From assembly GCF_900104655.1 (NCBI RefSeq), contig NZ_FNWD01000002.1, positions 558,001 through 622,000 on the forward strand: DNA of 64,000 nucleotides, written 5' to 3'. The notes under the pieces are model-generated. The model had not been told where the DNA came from and made no database searches. It saw nothing but the letters and a program-made list of their open reading frames with translations. The DNA comes from Millionella massiliensis. GTDB lineage: Bacteria > Bacteroidota > Bacteroidia > Bacteroidales > Rikenellaceae. Positions 43,720-53,317 of this stretch are shown here, piece by piece (the first letter of the stretch is position 1; each line of letters opens with the position of its first letter). The position numbers and the translations under genes were made by a program.

Positions 43720-43764
43720 AAAAAGCAGGAGCGGGATAAACCGTTGGGTTCATCCCGCTCCTGC
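43720..43764 (-). terminator. Terminator of the GH20 gene
   Basis: GCAGGAGCGGGAT (43725-43737) with ATCCCGCTCCTGC (43752-43764), 14-base loop, followed on the minus strand by TTTTTG. Confidence 0.85.
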
Positions 43765-43783
43765 ATATCATCCGAACCAGCCG

Positions 43784-46126
43784 TTACTGGACAAAGACCT
43801 CATCCATAAAGAGCCAGTTTTTCTGCCCGGCCCCCTTCATTCCGGAAGGCGTTACACCGTTCACCCCGACCACACGCACATAACGGGCCTCGAAATCGCC
43901 TCGCACGGTGAACGGGCACCGAACTTCAGCCACCTCTCTCATCTCTTCCGGCCGTTCGACACGCCCCACCTCGGTGAAATTCGTTCCGTCGTCCGAGAGG
44001 CTCACGGTCACTGCCTCGGGCAGGTAGATCCACGAGCTGGCAGCCTGCAGGAACGATCCGGTCACCTCCGAAAACTTCGTTTTCTCGCCCAGATCGATCA
44101 CCACGTCGAAATCCTGTCCGTTGCATCCCTGATAACGCCCGCTGCGGGCATCCAGCGAACCGGTCAACCCGTCCACCAGCGTAATCGGTGTACCTTTATA
44201 TGCCGAGCCCAGCTTCGTGTGATAGATCACCCGTTTGCCGGCTGCCTTGTGCCATCCGATACGCTGTTCGGTCACTGCTTTGGAGAATCTACGGCCATCC
44301 TTGCCCGCAATGGCCCGCACGGTCATGGTCGAGTCGATGCGGATCGTTTCGCAGTACACCGGCGACTCCATCGTCGGTTCGCTGCCGTCGAGGGTATAAT
44401 GCACCTCGCCCCGAAACAGATCGGTGGTCAGCGTCATGAAAAAGGCACCTTCGACCGAATCGTAAACCGTGGAGACAACGATCCGATCGGCCCCCGGGTG
44501 GAAATTGGCACCCATCGCCCGATAACGATCGTTCTGGGTTTCGAGACGGGTCGCGAAATCCTCGTAATCGCGGCTCTCGCGCGGTGACCACACCACCTCG
44601 GAGAGGGCTGCCATACGCGGCAGCACCATGTATTCGACATGCTTCCCGTCCGGAATGTGCTCACACCACACGTTGGCCTGCGCGCCGAGAATATGCCGGG
44701 CCTCTTCGGCCGACAGTGCCGCAGGCACCGGTTCGTAGCTATATACGTGCTGGGTGGTGGAGAGTCCTCCGGCCGCACGCGGTTCGACCTGCGGGTCGTT
44801 CTGGTAAAAATCGAAGTAGAGGTAACTGTCCGGCGTCATCACCACATCGTGCCCCATCTGAGCAGCCCGAATGCCGCCTGTTTCACCGCGCCAGCTCATC
44901 ACCGTGGCATTCGGCGCCAATCCGCCCTGCAAAATCTCGTCCCAGCCGATGATGCGTTTCCCCTTGGAATTGATATACTCCTCCATCCGGCGCATGAAGT
45001 AGCTCTGCAACTCGTGGGTATCCTTCAGTCCCAACTCCTTCATCCGTTTCTGACATTTGGGACACTGCGACCAGAACTTCATATCCACTTCGTCACCTCC
45101 GACATGGATATAGGGTGCATTCGGGAAAAGCTCGACCACCTCGTCAATCACCCCTTGCAGGAAGAGGAACGAGGAGTCGTTGCCAGCACAGAAACAGGTG
45201 GCCAGGTCGTCCGGGAAATAACCTCCGGGGGTAACGAACTGCTCCTTACCCAGGCACGAAAGTGATGGATAAGCGGCAAACACTTCGCTCGAGTGTCCCG
45301 GCATTTCGATCTCCGGAATAACGGTCACGCCGCGCGCCTCGGCATACTTCACCACGTCGCGCACTTCGTCCTGCGTATAAAAACCGCCATACGTAGCCTT
45401 TTCGCCGGGCATGGGCGGCCGGTTGGTATCCCAGCCGTCGGCTTCGCGATCGACACGCCAGGCCGACTTTTCGGTCAGCAGCGGGTACTTTTTGATCTCC
45501 AGGCGCCACCCCTGATCGTCGGTCAGGTGCCAGTGGAAGCGGTTGAATTTGTGCATGGCCAGCAGATCGATGTAGCGTTTGACAAATTCGACCGGGAAGA
45601 AGTGGCGGCTCACGTCGAGGTGCATGCCGCGCCATCCGAAACGGGGATAGTCTTCGACCGTCACGGCCGGAATCTCATAGGCACCCGCTCCGTTATCCCG
45701 CCCACTGTACACCTCGGTCGGCAGCAGTTGCAGGATCGTCTGAAGGGCATAAAAAACGCCATTATAATCGTTGGCCCGGACCGTCACCGCATCGGGGGTC
45801 ACCTCGAGCGTATAGCCTTCGGCATGCCACCCGGTGGTGTCAGCGGGACGCTCCAGCCGGATCGCTTCGGAGGAGGCGACCGACGTCAGTTCCAGCGTGG
45901 TTCCGACCGCAGCACCGAGTGTTTCGGCCATCACCTCTCCCGCACGGGCCAGAATCGAGTCCCCTTTCGGATAGGTCACAACCGTGGACTTGTCGAGCGT
46001 AAAGCACTCCTCGCCAGTGGTCATGTGAACCGGCACCGGAATAATAGCGATGGTTTCGGCTCTGCGTCCGCCGGAACATGCCGTCAGCAGCGCCGCAACC
46101 GATAAAATCAACAGGGTCCTTTTCAT
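43784..46126 (-). CDS. GH20 beta-N-acetylhexosaminidase lipoprotein
   Basis: 780 residues from ATG 46126, which yields a lipoprotein signal (LLILSVAALLTACSGG, Cys as lipid site). Domain order: N-terminal GH20b-like region (TIAIIPVPVHMTTGEECFTLDKS), the TIM barrel with catalytic pair D345-E346 in IHVGGDEVDMKFW, then a chitobiase/Fn3-like domain (YTLDGSEPTMESPVY) and a discoidin-like C-terminal domain (DFDVVIDLGEKTKFSEVTGSFLQ). Removes terminal beta-GlcNAc or GalNAc from host or mucin glycans, anchored to a membrane. Confidence 0.9.
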   Translation of the reverse strand: MKRTLLILSVAALLTACSGGRRAETIAIIPVPVHMTTGEECFTLDKSTVVTYPKGDSILARAGEVMAETLGAAVGTTLELTSVASSEAIRLERPADTTGWHAEGYTLEVTPDAVTVRANDYNGVFYALQTILQLLPTEVYSGRDNGAGAYEIPAVTVEDYPRFGWRGMHLDVSRHFFPVEFVKRYIDLLAMHKFNRFHWHLTDDQGWRLEIKKYPLLTEKSAWRVDREADGWDTNRPPMPGEKATYGGFYTQDEVRDVVKYAEARGVTVIPEIEMPGHSSEVFAAYPSLSCLGKEQFVTPGGYFPDDLATCFCAGNDSSFLFLQGVIDEVVELFPNAPYIHVGGDEVDMKFWSQCPKCQKRMKELGLKDTHELQSYFMRRMEEYINSKGKRIIGWDEILQGGLAPNATVMSWRGETGGIRAAQMGHDVVMTPDSYLYFDFYQNDPQVEPRAAGGLSTTQHVYSYEPVPAALSAEEARHILGAQANVWCEHIPDGKHVEYMVLPRMAALSEVVWSPRESRDYEDFATRLETQNDRYRAMGANFHPGADRIVVSTVYDSVEGAFFMTLTTDLFRGEVHYTLDGSEPTMESPVYCETIRIDSTMTVRAIAGKDGRRFSKAVTEQRIGWHKAAGKRVIYHTKLGSAYKGTPITLVDGLTGSLDARSGRYQGCNGQDFDVVIDLGEKTKFSEVTGSFLQAASSWIYLPEAVTVSLSDDGTNFTEVGRVERPEEMREVAEVRCPFTVRGDFEARYVRVVGVNGVTPSGMKGAGQKNWLFMDEVFVQ

Positions 46127-46217
46127 CGCGTGTATAGTTAAAGATTTACATTTCGATACCACGGCCGCCCCTCCGGACCTGATAAAATCCAGGACGACCA
46201 TTCATTACAGCAACCGA

Positions 46218-47822
46218 TTAAAACGGCGGTTCGCTTTCGAATCCGCTCGAAGCAGCACCCATCGCCCCTCCAAAGGGATCCCGCGCCGCTGTTTCGGCCG
46301 TAGCGACCCGTCCGGCCGAGTCAAAATCGCTGTCGAAACCGCTCGACACAATAGTGCTGTATCCGTTGGGATCGTTCGCCGCCACGCTGCCGAAACCGGT
46401 ATCGTCCCAATCGACAAATTTCGCCTGTTCGCTGCGGAAACGAAGCTTGATCGTATCGACCGCCCCGTTACGGTGCTTGGCCACGATGATCTCGGCCAGC
46501 CCCTGCGTCGGCTGGCCGTCTTCGTCCATTGTCATGCCGTAATACTCGGGACGGTGGATGAAGGCCACAATGTCGGCATCCTGTTCGATGGCCCCCGACT
46601 CACGCAGGTCGGAGAGCTGGGGACGTTTCGTTCCGCCGCGCGCCTCAACGTTACGGCTCAACTGCGACAGGGCCAGAATCGGCACGTCCAACTCTTTGGC
46701 AATTGCCTTGAGCGTTCGCGAGATGGTGGCCACCTCCTGTTCGCGGTTTCCGCGCGTGTCGGTCGTGCCGACGGTCATCAGCTGCAGGTAGTCGATAATC
46801 ACCAGCTCGATGTTGTGCTGCGCCTTGAGGCGTCGAACCTTCGACCGGAACTCGTAGATCGAGAGGGCAGGGGTGTCGTCGATAAACATCGGAGCGGCCG
46901 CCAGCGGTTTGATGGCGTTTTCGAGGTGTTTCCACTCGTCGGGCGAGAGACGGCCGTTCTTGATATTGTGCGAGTCGAGGCCCGATTCGCCGATAATCAG
47001 ACGGGTCATCAGCTGCACGGCGCTCATTTCGAGCGAGAAGATGGCCACGGCTTTCTGATAGTCGACCGCAATGTTGCGGGCCATGGTCAGCACGAAGGCG
47101 GTTTTCCCCATCGCCGGACGCGCCGCGATAATCACCAGGTCGGAGGGCTGCCAACCGAGGGTCAGCCGGTCGAGGTCGGTAAATCCGCTCGGAATACCGC
47201 TCAGTCCGTCAGGTTTCTGCGAAGCCTCCTCGATCTTCTGGATCGCCTTGCTGACAATGTCGCGGGCACTCTGGACGTCGCGCCGGATGTTCCCTTCGGC
47301 AATCACGAAGATGGCCTGCTCGGCCTGGTTGATGAGTTCTTCGACGTCGATCGAGTCGTCGAACGACTGCTTCTGAATCTCGGTCGAGGCGGCAATCAAC
47401 TGACGCTGGACGTATTTCTGCGCCACGATCTTGGCGTGGAACTCCAGGTGGGCGGCCGAACCCACTTTCTGGGTCAGTTCGGCCAGGTAGGCCGGTCCGC
47501 CGACCATGGCCAGCTGCCCCTTTTTCTGCAACTGCTGACCGACGGTGTAGAGGTCGATGGGTTCGATGCGTGCCGAAAGGTCGAGAATGGCCTGATAGAT
47601 AATCTGATGGGCCTCACGATAGAACGATTCGGGGACCAGAATCTCCTGAATCCCCAAGATGGCATGTTTTTCGAGCATCAGCGCCCCGAGCACGGCCTCT
47701 TCGAGTTCGACGGCCTGCGGCGGAGTGACGCCCATCTGCTGGCTCACGGCCGTTATCTCCTGCGTCTTCTGACGTCGGGTGGCTATTTTCTTGGCTTCCG
47801 GGTCTTGTTTGTATTCTGCCAT
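46218..47822 (-). CDS. dnaB: Replicative DNA helicase DnaB
   Basis: 534 residues. N-terminal DnaB domain (PPQAVELEEAVLGALMLEKHAI), linker, and RecA-like helicase: Walker A in ARPAMGKTAF with K240, Walker B region IELVIIDYLQLM, and SQLSRNVEARGGTKRPQLSDLRESGAIEQDADIVAFIHR. C-terminal tail about 60 residues, acidic and Gly/Ser-rich, as in other Bacteroidetes. Essential replication fork helicase. The start overlaps the end of the radical SAM gene by 40 bases, so they are probably transcribed together. Confidence 0.95.
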   Translation of the reverse strand: MAEYKQDPEAKKIATRRQKTQEITAVSQQMGVTPPQAVELEEAVLGALMLEKHAILGIQEILVPESFYREAHQIIYQAILDLSARIEPIDLYTVGQQLQKKGQLAMVGGPAYLAELTQKVGSAAHLEFHAKIVAQKYVQRQLIAASTEIQKQSFDDSIDVEELINQAEQAIFVIAEGNIRRDVQSARDIVSKAIQKIEEASQKPDGLSGIPSGFTDLDRLTLGWQPSDLVIIAARPAMGKTAFVLTMARNIAVDYQKAVAIFSLEMSAVQLMTRLIIGESGLDSHNIKNGRLSPDEWKHLENAIKPLAAAPMFIDDTPALSIYEFRSKVRRLKAQHNIELVIIDYLQLMTVGTTDTRGNREQEVATISRTLKAIAKELDVPILALSQLSRNVEARGGTKRPQLSDLRESGAIEQDADIVAFIHRPEYYGMTMDEDGQPTQGLAEIIVAKHRNGAVDTIKLRFRSEQAKFVDWDDTGFGSVAANDPNGYSTIVSSGFDSDFDSAGRVATAETAARDPFGGAMGAASSGFESEPPF

Positions 47823-49582
47823 GGTCTTTCGTGTCGTCGTTTGGGACCCGACGCCGAACGGCTGCCGTCGGCTGCGGGCTTCTTATACCAGAAAAAGTAG
47901 GCCTTCTGCCGCTCTTTCTCTTCACGGGTGCGGGCTACGTAGAGTTTTTCGCCGGTGTAGGGATTCATCCCCGTGTAGAACATCACCGAGCTGAGCGTCA
48001 TGGGGGTCGGCGTGAGGTCCTGGACCTGTTCGAGGCGGAAGTGAAGCCGCCGCGTAATCTCGGCCAGTTGTTTCATGTCGGCTTCGGTGCACCCCGGATG
48101 GCTCGATATGAAGTAGGGGATCAGCTGGTAGGGCAGTCCTTCGCGCGAGCAAATGTTCCGAAACCGCTCGTTCAGTTGTTCGAACAACCGGAACGAGGGC
48201 TTCCGCATCAGGGTGAGCACCCGGTCGGAGGTGTGCTCCGGAGCTACCTTGAGCCGCCCGCTGGTGTGGTATTTGACCACTTCGTCCAGGTAGGGCGAGT
48301 CGTCGAACAGGTCGTAACGGATACCGCTCCCGATATAGGCGTGCCGAATTCCCTTCATGCCCCGGATCTTGCGGTAAAGCTCCAGCAGAGGACGGTGGTC
48401 GTTGTTCAAATTTGGACAAACTTTCGGGAATATGCAAGAGGGTCGGCTGCACTTGGCACACGCAGTCCGATTACGTCCCGCCATTCGGTACATGTTGGCC
48501 GACGGGCCGCCAATGTCGGAGAGATTGCCGCGAAAATCGGCCATCTGCGTAATCTGTTCCACTTCACGCAGGATGGAGGCTTCGCTGCGGGAGCTGATAA
48601 ACTTGCCCTGATGGGCCGAAATGGTACAGAAGCTGCACCCGCCGAAGCACCCTCGGTGCATATTAACCGAGTGTTTGATCATTTCATAAGCGCTGATCGC
48701 CCCCTTGCCGTTGTAACGCGGATGGGGCAGACGGGTGTAGGGCAAATCGAAACTATGGTCGATTTCGGCCTCCGTCAAATAGGGGTAGGGTGGATTGACC
48801 ACCACGTAGCGGTCGCCGGTCTTCTCGACCAGCACCTGTGCTTCGATCTTATTGGATTCTGTTTCGATGCGGGTGAAATTCTCGCCGAACTTTTCGGGCG
48901 ACTCCACACACTCCTCGTAGGAGTGGAGGAGAAGTGCCCCCTCGGGGACCCGGTCTGACAGGTAGGCCACCTGCCCCAGTCGGGACAACCGTTTGAGGTT
49001 AAATCCATTATGAAGCGTCCGTGCAATTTCGACAATCACGCGGTCGCCCATGCCGTAGGTCAGCAGGTCGGCACCGCTCTCGACCAGAAACGACGGCCGT
49101 AAGCGGTCCTGCCAGTAGTCGTAGTGGGTCAGTCGCCGCAGCGAGGCTTCGATACCGCCCACAATCACCGGAACCCCGGGATACAGCTGTTTCAGAATCC
49201 GGGTATATACAATCGTCGGATAGTCGGGTCGTTGTCCGGCCCGGCCTCCGGGAGTATAGGCATCGTCGGAACGCAACCGCCGCGTGGCGGTATAGTGGTT
49301 AACCATCGAATCCATCGCTCCGGCCGTAACTCCGAAAAAGAGGCGCGGTTTGCCGAGTTTGCGGAAGTCCCGCAGATCGTCACGCCAGTTGGGCTGGGGC
49401 ACGATCGCCACACGATACCCCTCGGCCTCGAGCAGCCGACCGATAACGGCGGCCCCGAAAGCGGGGTGATCGACATAGGCATCACCCGAGAAGAGGATCA
49501 CATCCAGTTCCTCCCAGCCACGTGCGGCGACCTCTTTGGCCGACGTCGGCAGAAAACGATTCGTAGAATGAATATCGGACAT
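47783..49582 (-). CDS. YgiQ-family radical SAM protein
   Basis: 599 residues from the ATG at 49582 (a GTG ten codons upstream is also possible). N-terminal B12-binding-like YgiQ domain (DVILFSGDAYVDHPAFGAAVIGRLLEAEGYRVAIV) and a radical SAM core with MHRGCFGGCSFCTIS near residues 305-320, plus a C-terminal Cys-rich stretch (CAKCSRPSCIFPKVC). Iron-sulfur enzyme of unknown substrate. Sits between queA (13 bases upstream) and dnaB (overlapping), so queA-ygiQ-dnaB likely form one transcript. Confidence 0.9.
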   Translation of the reverse strand: MSDIHSTNRFLPTSAKEVAARGWEELDVILFSGDAYVDHPAFGAAVIGRLLEAEGYRVAIVPQPNWRDDLRDFRKLGKPRLFFGVTAGAMDSMVNHYTATRRLRSDDAYTPGGRAGQRPDYPTIVYTRILKQLYPGVPVIVGGIEASLRRLTHYDYWQDRLRPSFLVESGADLLTYGMGDRVIVEIARTLHNGFNLKRLSRLGQVAYLSDRVPEGALLLHSYEECVESPEKFGENFTRIETESNKIEAQVLVEKTGDRYVVVNPPYPYLTEAEIDHSFDLPYTRLPHPRYNGKGAISAYEMIKHSVNMHRGCFGGCSFCTISAHQGKFISSRSEASILREVEQITQMADFRGNLSDIGGPSANMYRMAGRNRTACAKCSRPSCIFPKVCPNLNNDHRPLLELYRKIRGMKGIRHAYIGSGIRYDLFDDSPYLDEVVKYHTSGRLKVAPEHTSDRVLTLMRKPSFRLFEQLNERFRNICSREGLPYQLIPYFISSHPGCTEADMKQLAEITRRLHFRLEQVQDLTPTPMTLSSVMFYTGMNPYTGEKLYVARTREEKERQKAYFFWYKKPAADGSRSASGPKRRHERPWQNTNKTRKPRK

Positions 49583-49595
49583 GCTCACAGCACTT

Positions 49596-50816
49596 TCATT
49601 TTCCGGTTGCACGCATATCGGATTCGGGCATTAGCAGCGACGAATCGCCGTAGCTCAGGAATCGGAATCCGTGCTCCAGCGCATACTTGTAGACCTCCCG
49701 CCAACGATCGCCGATCAGAGCCGACACCAGCAGCAACAGGGTGCTCTGGGGCTGGTGGAAGTTGGTGATCAACCCGCGGAGCGTACGCCACCGGTAGCCC
49801 GGCGTAATCATGATCTCCGTGGCCGAATGAAGCCGGGTCATCCCCTGTGCCCGCATCCATGCCGCCAAGGCTGTCAGCGGCGACGGGGCATTCTCGGCCG
49901 TCGCCCCGTTCCGGTAGGCTTCCCACTGTCCGATAGTGCACTCCGGTTCGGCATCTCCGCCGAGCAGCACCCGTTCACCCAGCACGGCCAGCGACTCCAG
50001 CGTCCGCACGGAGGTCGTCCCGACGGCCACGATCCGTCCGGCATCGGCGGCTGCGGCCAGCCGCTCCAGCGTATCCAGTTCGACCTGGAAAAACTCCGTG
50101 TGCATGTGGTGATTCCGCGCATCCTTTTCCTTCACGGGCAGGAAGGTACCCGCCCCCACGTGGAGCGTCACCTCGGCCGTCTCGAAACCACGCTCGGGCA
50201 AGGAAGCGATGATCTCCGGCGTGAAATGGAGACCTGCTGTCGGCGCCGCCACCGATCCTTCCCACCGGGAATAGACCGTCTGATAACGCACCGTATCGAT
50301 CTCCTCGCTCTCGCGACACAGGTAGGGCGGAATAGGCGTACGGCCCAACAGTTCCAGCAACTGTCCGAAAGTATGTTCCGAACTCCACGCGAAACGGATC
50401 ACATCGCCCGCGGGGAGCCGTTCGGCCGACAACACCCCTCCGTCGTATTCGATCTGCAACGGGCCCTCTTTCCACTTTTTGGAATTCCCCACAATGCAGT
50501 GCCACTGGCAACTGCCCGTCACGGCAAACGCCCGCTCGTAATCGGCCGGTTCATGGGGTTCGAGGCAGAATATTTCGATTCGCGCCCCGGTCGCCTTATG
50601 AAACAACAGGCGTGCCCGGATCACCTTCGTATTGTTGAACACGACCATCGCACCGGCCGGCAGATAGTCGGCCACGTTTCGGAAAACGCTCTCACCGATG
50701 GTTCCGTCGCGGAACAGCAGCAGTTTGGACGCGGCCCGATCCTCCAGCGGAAAACGGGCGATCCGCTCGTCAGGCAACGGGTAGTCGAATTCCGTAATGT
50801 CTATTGCCTTCTCCAT
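49596..50816 (-). CDS. queA: S-adenosylmethionine:tRNA ribosyltransferase-isomerase QueA
   Basis: 406 residues from ATG 50816 (a TTG one codon upstream is unlikely). Signature blocks FDYPLPDERIARFPLEDR, VVFNNTKVIRARL, TAGLHFTPEIIASL, HVGAGTFLPV and a late YRWRTLRGLITNFHQPQSTLL. Makes epoxyqueuosine from 7-aminomethyl-7-deazaguanine in tRNA anticodon position 34. First gene of the leftward queA-ygiQ-dnaB set; its promoter shares a perfect palindrome with the divergent Smr gene. Confidence 0.95.
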   Translation of the reverse strand: MEKAIDITEFDYPLPDERIARFPLEDRAASKLLLFRDGTIGESVFRNVADYLPAGAMVVFNNTKVIRARLLFHKATGARIEIFCLEPHEPADYERAFAVTGSCQWHCIVGNSKKWKEGPLQIEYDGGVLSAERLPAGDVIRFAWSSEHTFGQLLELLGRTPIPPYLCRESEEIDTVRYQTVYSRWEGSVAAPTAGLHFTPEIIASLPERGFETAEVTLHVGAGTFLPVKEKDARNHHMHTEFFQVELDTLERLAAAADAGRIVAVGTTSVRTLESLAVLGERVLLGGDAEPECTIGQWEAYRNGATAENAPSPLTALAAWMRAQGMTRLHSATEIMITPGYRWRTLRGLITNFHQPQSTLLLLVSALIGDRWREVYKYALEHGFRFLSYGDSSLLMPESDMRATGK

Positions 50817-50824
50817 CAAAAACA

Positions 50825-50846
50825 GTTAAATTTGCGCAAATTTAAC
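50825..50846. promoter_or_regulatory. Perfect 22-bp palindrome between queA and Smr gene, two-way -7 boxes
   Basis: GTTAAATTTGC followed by its exact reverse complement. Each half contains TAAATTTG, a match to TAnnTTTG, one per direction. The palindrome is 8 bases from each start codon (50816 leftward, 50855 rightward). Confidence 0.7.
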
Positions 50847-50854
50847 GATAAACA

Positions 50855-52060
50855 ATGATTAAAGCAGGCAGCCGAGTGAAATTCATCTCCGACACAGGCG
50901 TCGGCATCGTTCGCTCCATCAAGGGCAACATCGCCTATGTCGAAGTGGAAGACGGATTCGAAATTCCGGCACTCATCAGCGATATAGTGGAAGTGGAGAT
51001 CGAGGAAGAGAATGCGGCCATCGTCAAGATCGGCCCCAGCGATCCCAAACCTTCGGCCGGAGGCGCCGCCTCCGCCACCGCACCGGCCGGTTCCCCGCGA
51101 AAGCAGAAAGCCACCGTGCGCGGACTGAACAACTACGGCCGGGTGACGCTGGCCGACGACTACGAAGACGACGAACCGATCGACCTGTCGAAACTGCGCC
51201 GTTCGTTCGCCAAGAGCGCCGAGGAGCAGGTCGACCGCACCCCCGCCGCCCCCGAAAAGGCACCGTGGGAAGTGACCGACTACCAGGTTAAACTGCTCTT
51301 CGTACCGGCTCCCGACACCGACAAACCGGCCGAAACGGCCGACCTCGAAGCATGGCTGGTCAACGACAGCAGCTACACGCTCTTTTTCAACATCGCCCGC
51401 CGCGAACAACGCGCCGCAGGGGCCTACGTGCGGACCATCGAAAGCGGTACGCTGAACGCCGATTCCAAACAGAAAATCAAGCTCTACCGCCGCGCCGAAC
51501 TGGCCGAAATATCGACCCTGCACATCAGTCTGCTGCCCTATAAGCCGACCGCATTCGTTCCGAGAGCCGTCGAAGCGTTCGACCTGGAGCTCCACCCGCT
51601 GAAATTCGTACGGGCCTCTAATTTTACCGAAAACGACTACTTCGACGCACCGGCGTTGGAGTTCATTCTGGCCTCCTCGGACGAACTCTCCGACAACGCC
51701 GCTCCGGTCATTCCGGCCACACCGGCCAAACCGGCAGCCCCGAAACCTGCTCCGGCCCACAAACGTTCGACCCGCGACGAAGAGGTGGTTGACCTTCACG
51801 CCGAAGCCATCCTCGACTCGACCGAAGGCATGAGTTCGGGCGAAATCCTGCAGGCACAACTGGCCCGTTTCACAGTCGCCCTCGACGGCGCCGTCAAAAG
51901 CGGTCACCAGAAACGGATCGTCTTCATCCACGGCGTCGGAAAAGGCAAACTGCGCTACGAGATCGAAAAACTGCTCAAACGCAACTACGCGCGTCTGCGT
52001 TATCAGGATGCCTCGTTCGCCGAATACGGCTACGGAGCGATCATGGTATTTTTGAAATAA
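50855..52060 (+). CDS. DUF2027 protein with C-terminal Smr domain
   Basis: 401 residues. N-terminal SH3/KOW-like (MIKAGSRVKFISDTGVGIVRSIKGNIAYVEVEDGFEIPALISDIVEVE), an Ala/Pro-rich linker, a DUF2027 beta domain (KLLFVPAPDTDKPAE ... ASSDELSDN), a second linker and the Smr domain: VVDLHAEAIL and KRIVFIHGVGKGKLRYEIEKLL with the HGxG motif near 353-362. Smr domains nick or bind nucleic acids, often at stalled ribosomes or in recombination; this architecture is typical of Bacteroidetes and its role is not known. Confidence 0.9.
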   Translation: MIKAGSRVKFISDTGVGIVRSIKGNIAYVEVEDGFEIPALISDIVEVEIEEENAAIVKIGPSDPKPSAGGAASATAPAGSPRKQKATVRGLNNYGRVTLADDYEDDEPIDLSKLRRSFAKSAEEQVDRTPAAPEKAPWEVTDYQVKLLFVPAPDTDKPAETADLEAWLVNDSSYTLFFNIARREQRAAGAYVRTIESGTLNADSKQKIKLYRRAELAEISTLHISLLPYKPTAFVPRAVEAFDLELHPLKFVRASNFTENDYFDAPALEFILASSDELSDNAAPVIPATPAKPAAPKPAPAHKRSTRDEEVVDLHAEAILDSTEGMSSGEILQAQLARFTVALDGAVKSGHQKRIVFIHGVGKGKLRYEIEKLLKRNYARLRYQDASFAEYGYGAIMVFLK

Positions 52061-52088
52061 CGTTTCACCGCCACCGACCTCACCCAGT

Positions 52089-52457
52089 ATGCCTGAAGCA
52101 GACAAGCAGTGGATCGCCGCATGCGGGCTCTATTGCGGCACGTGCCGAGCGTTTCTGAAACATAAATGTCCTGGATGCTCCTCGCCCCGAAAAGAGGCGA
52201 AGTGGTGCAGCCTGCGGAACTGCTGCCGGCAACGCGACATTCTCAGTTGCGCCGAATGCACCGAATACGGAGGTAACGCTCCGAAGACACTCCGGGATTG
52301 CAGGAAGTTCAATAACACGATGGGTAAAATCTTCGGTCTGATCTTCCGTTCCGACCGTTTCGGCTGCATTGACCGCATCCGCGAAGTCGGGGCCGAAACT
52401 TTTGCCCGCGAGATGGCCGAGAGCGGCAGTTACAACCGTCCGGCCAACCGCAAATAG
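52089..52457 (+). CDS. DUF3795 Cys-rich small protein
   Basis: 122 residues. Eleven Cys in CGLYCGTCRAF, CPGCSSPRKEAKWCSLRNCC and CAECTEY pattern, as in DUF3795 proteins, which probably bind a metal or cluster. Function unknown. 28 bases after the Smr gene, same strand, may be co-transcribed. Confidence 0.75.
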   Translation: MPEADKQWIAACGLYCGTCRAFLKHKCPGCSSPRKEAKWCSLRNCCRQRDILSCAECTEYGGNAPKTLRDCRKFNNTMGKIFGLIFRSDRFGCIDRIREVGAETFAREMAESGSYNRPANRK

Positions 52458-52619
52458 CACCGATACACCGGTCCGAACGCTCCTCCTTTGTGCCATCGGC
52501 CCGCCAGTCGACACAAAACCGGGCAAGAGCAAGAACAGAGCGGGGGAGCATACCGGGCAGGTACAGACGTTTCGAGGCAGCCTTACCGAGAAACGCACAA
52601 CGATATACTGAAGAGAAAT

Positions 52620-53101
52620 ACAAGCAAGGGGGCTCTGCCGCTGCTCCCGGCGCCCACGGGCGAACCGGGAGGGGAGGAAAGTCCGGGCAACACAGGGCAC
52701 CGCACTGGTGAAACTGCCAGACGGGCGTAAGTTCGTGCCACCGTAACAGAGAACAACCGCCGCAGCTGAGCGCCTCGCCCTCCACGGGTGAGACCGGCCA
52801 GGCAAGGGTGCAAAGGTGGTGTAAGAGACCACCGGTGCCGGCAGCAATGTCGGCAGCCGTACGGACTGCGGGTTGCAAGACCATGTACACCGATGCTGCT
52901 CTGCGCAAGGGTTTCGATCCGGGCGCGAGGCTGAAGGGCGGCCCGTCCGAGTCGGGGGGTAGGTTGCTGACGATCCGTCGGGAGACCGTCGGGCTGGATA
53001 AATGGCAGAGGCTTGAAGGGGGGGACAGGTTGTTTCGGTTCTCCGGAGCAGGAATGACACCCCTCGAAAAGTACAGAACCCGGCTTATACCCTTTGCTTG
53101 T
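52620..53101 (+). ncRNA. rnpB: RNase P RNA
   Basis: Conserved P4-forming segments are visible: GGAGGGGAGGAAAGTCCGGGC near the 5' end and ACAGAACCCGGCTTA near the 3' end. P1 pairs ACAAGCAAGGG (52620-52630) with CCCTTTGCTTGT (53090-53101), one base bulged. CR-II/III-like AGAGACCACCGGTG-type bases are present near 52825. The molecule is about 480 bases, longer than many bacterial type A RNAs (about 350-400). It processes tRNA 5' ends. Ends are set from the P1 pairing. Confidence 0.9.
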
Positions 53102-53111
53102 TCCCATCAAC

Positions 53112-53148
53112 GCGGGGTTGCAATCGAAAATTGCAACCCCGTTTTTTT
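53112..53148 (+). terminator. Terminator after rnpB
   Basis: CGGGGTTGCAAT pairs with ATTGCAACCCCG around a short loop, then seven T (53142-53148). Confidence 0.9.
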
Positions 53149-53317
53149 ACTTTCTCCTCACCACCTTGCGCGATTGCAAAGATATTCGTACCTTGCTCCC
53201 GAAAACCATACCCTTTGATATAACAAACCAGACAAGACAATATTGATACATACATAAGAAGCGTTAGCTTTTCTTCTTGCTTTCCGAAACTTCGACACTT
53301 TCCCAAAAGCAACCAAG

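Noticed and set aside
50816-52105. A 429-residue leftward frame
   Set aside because: Antisense shadow of the DUF2027/Smr gene.
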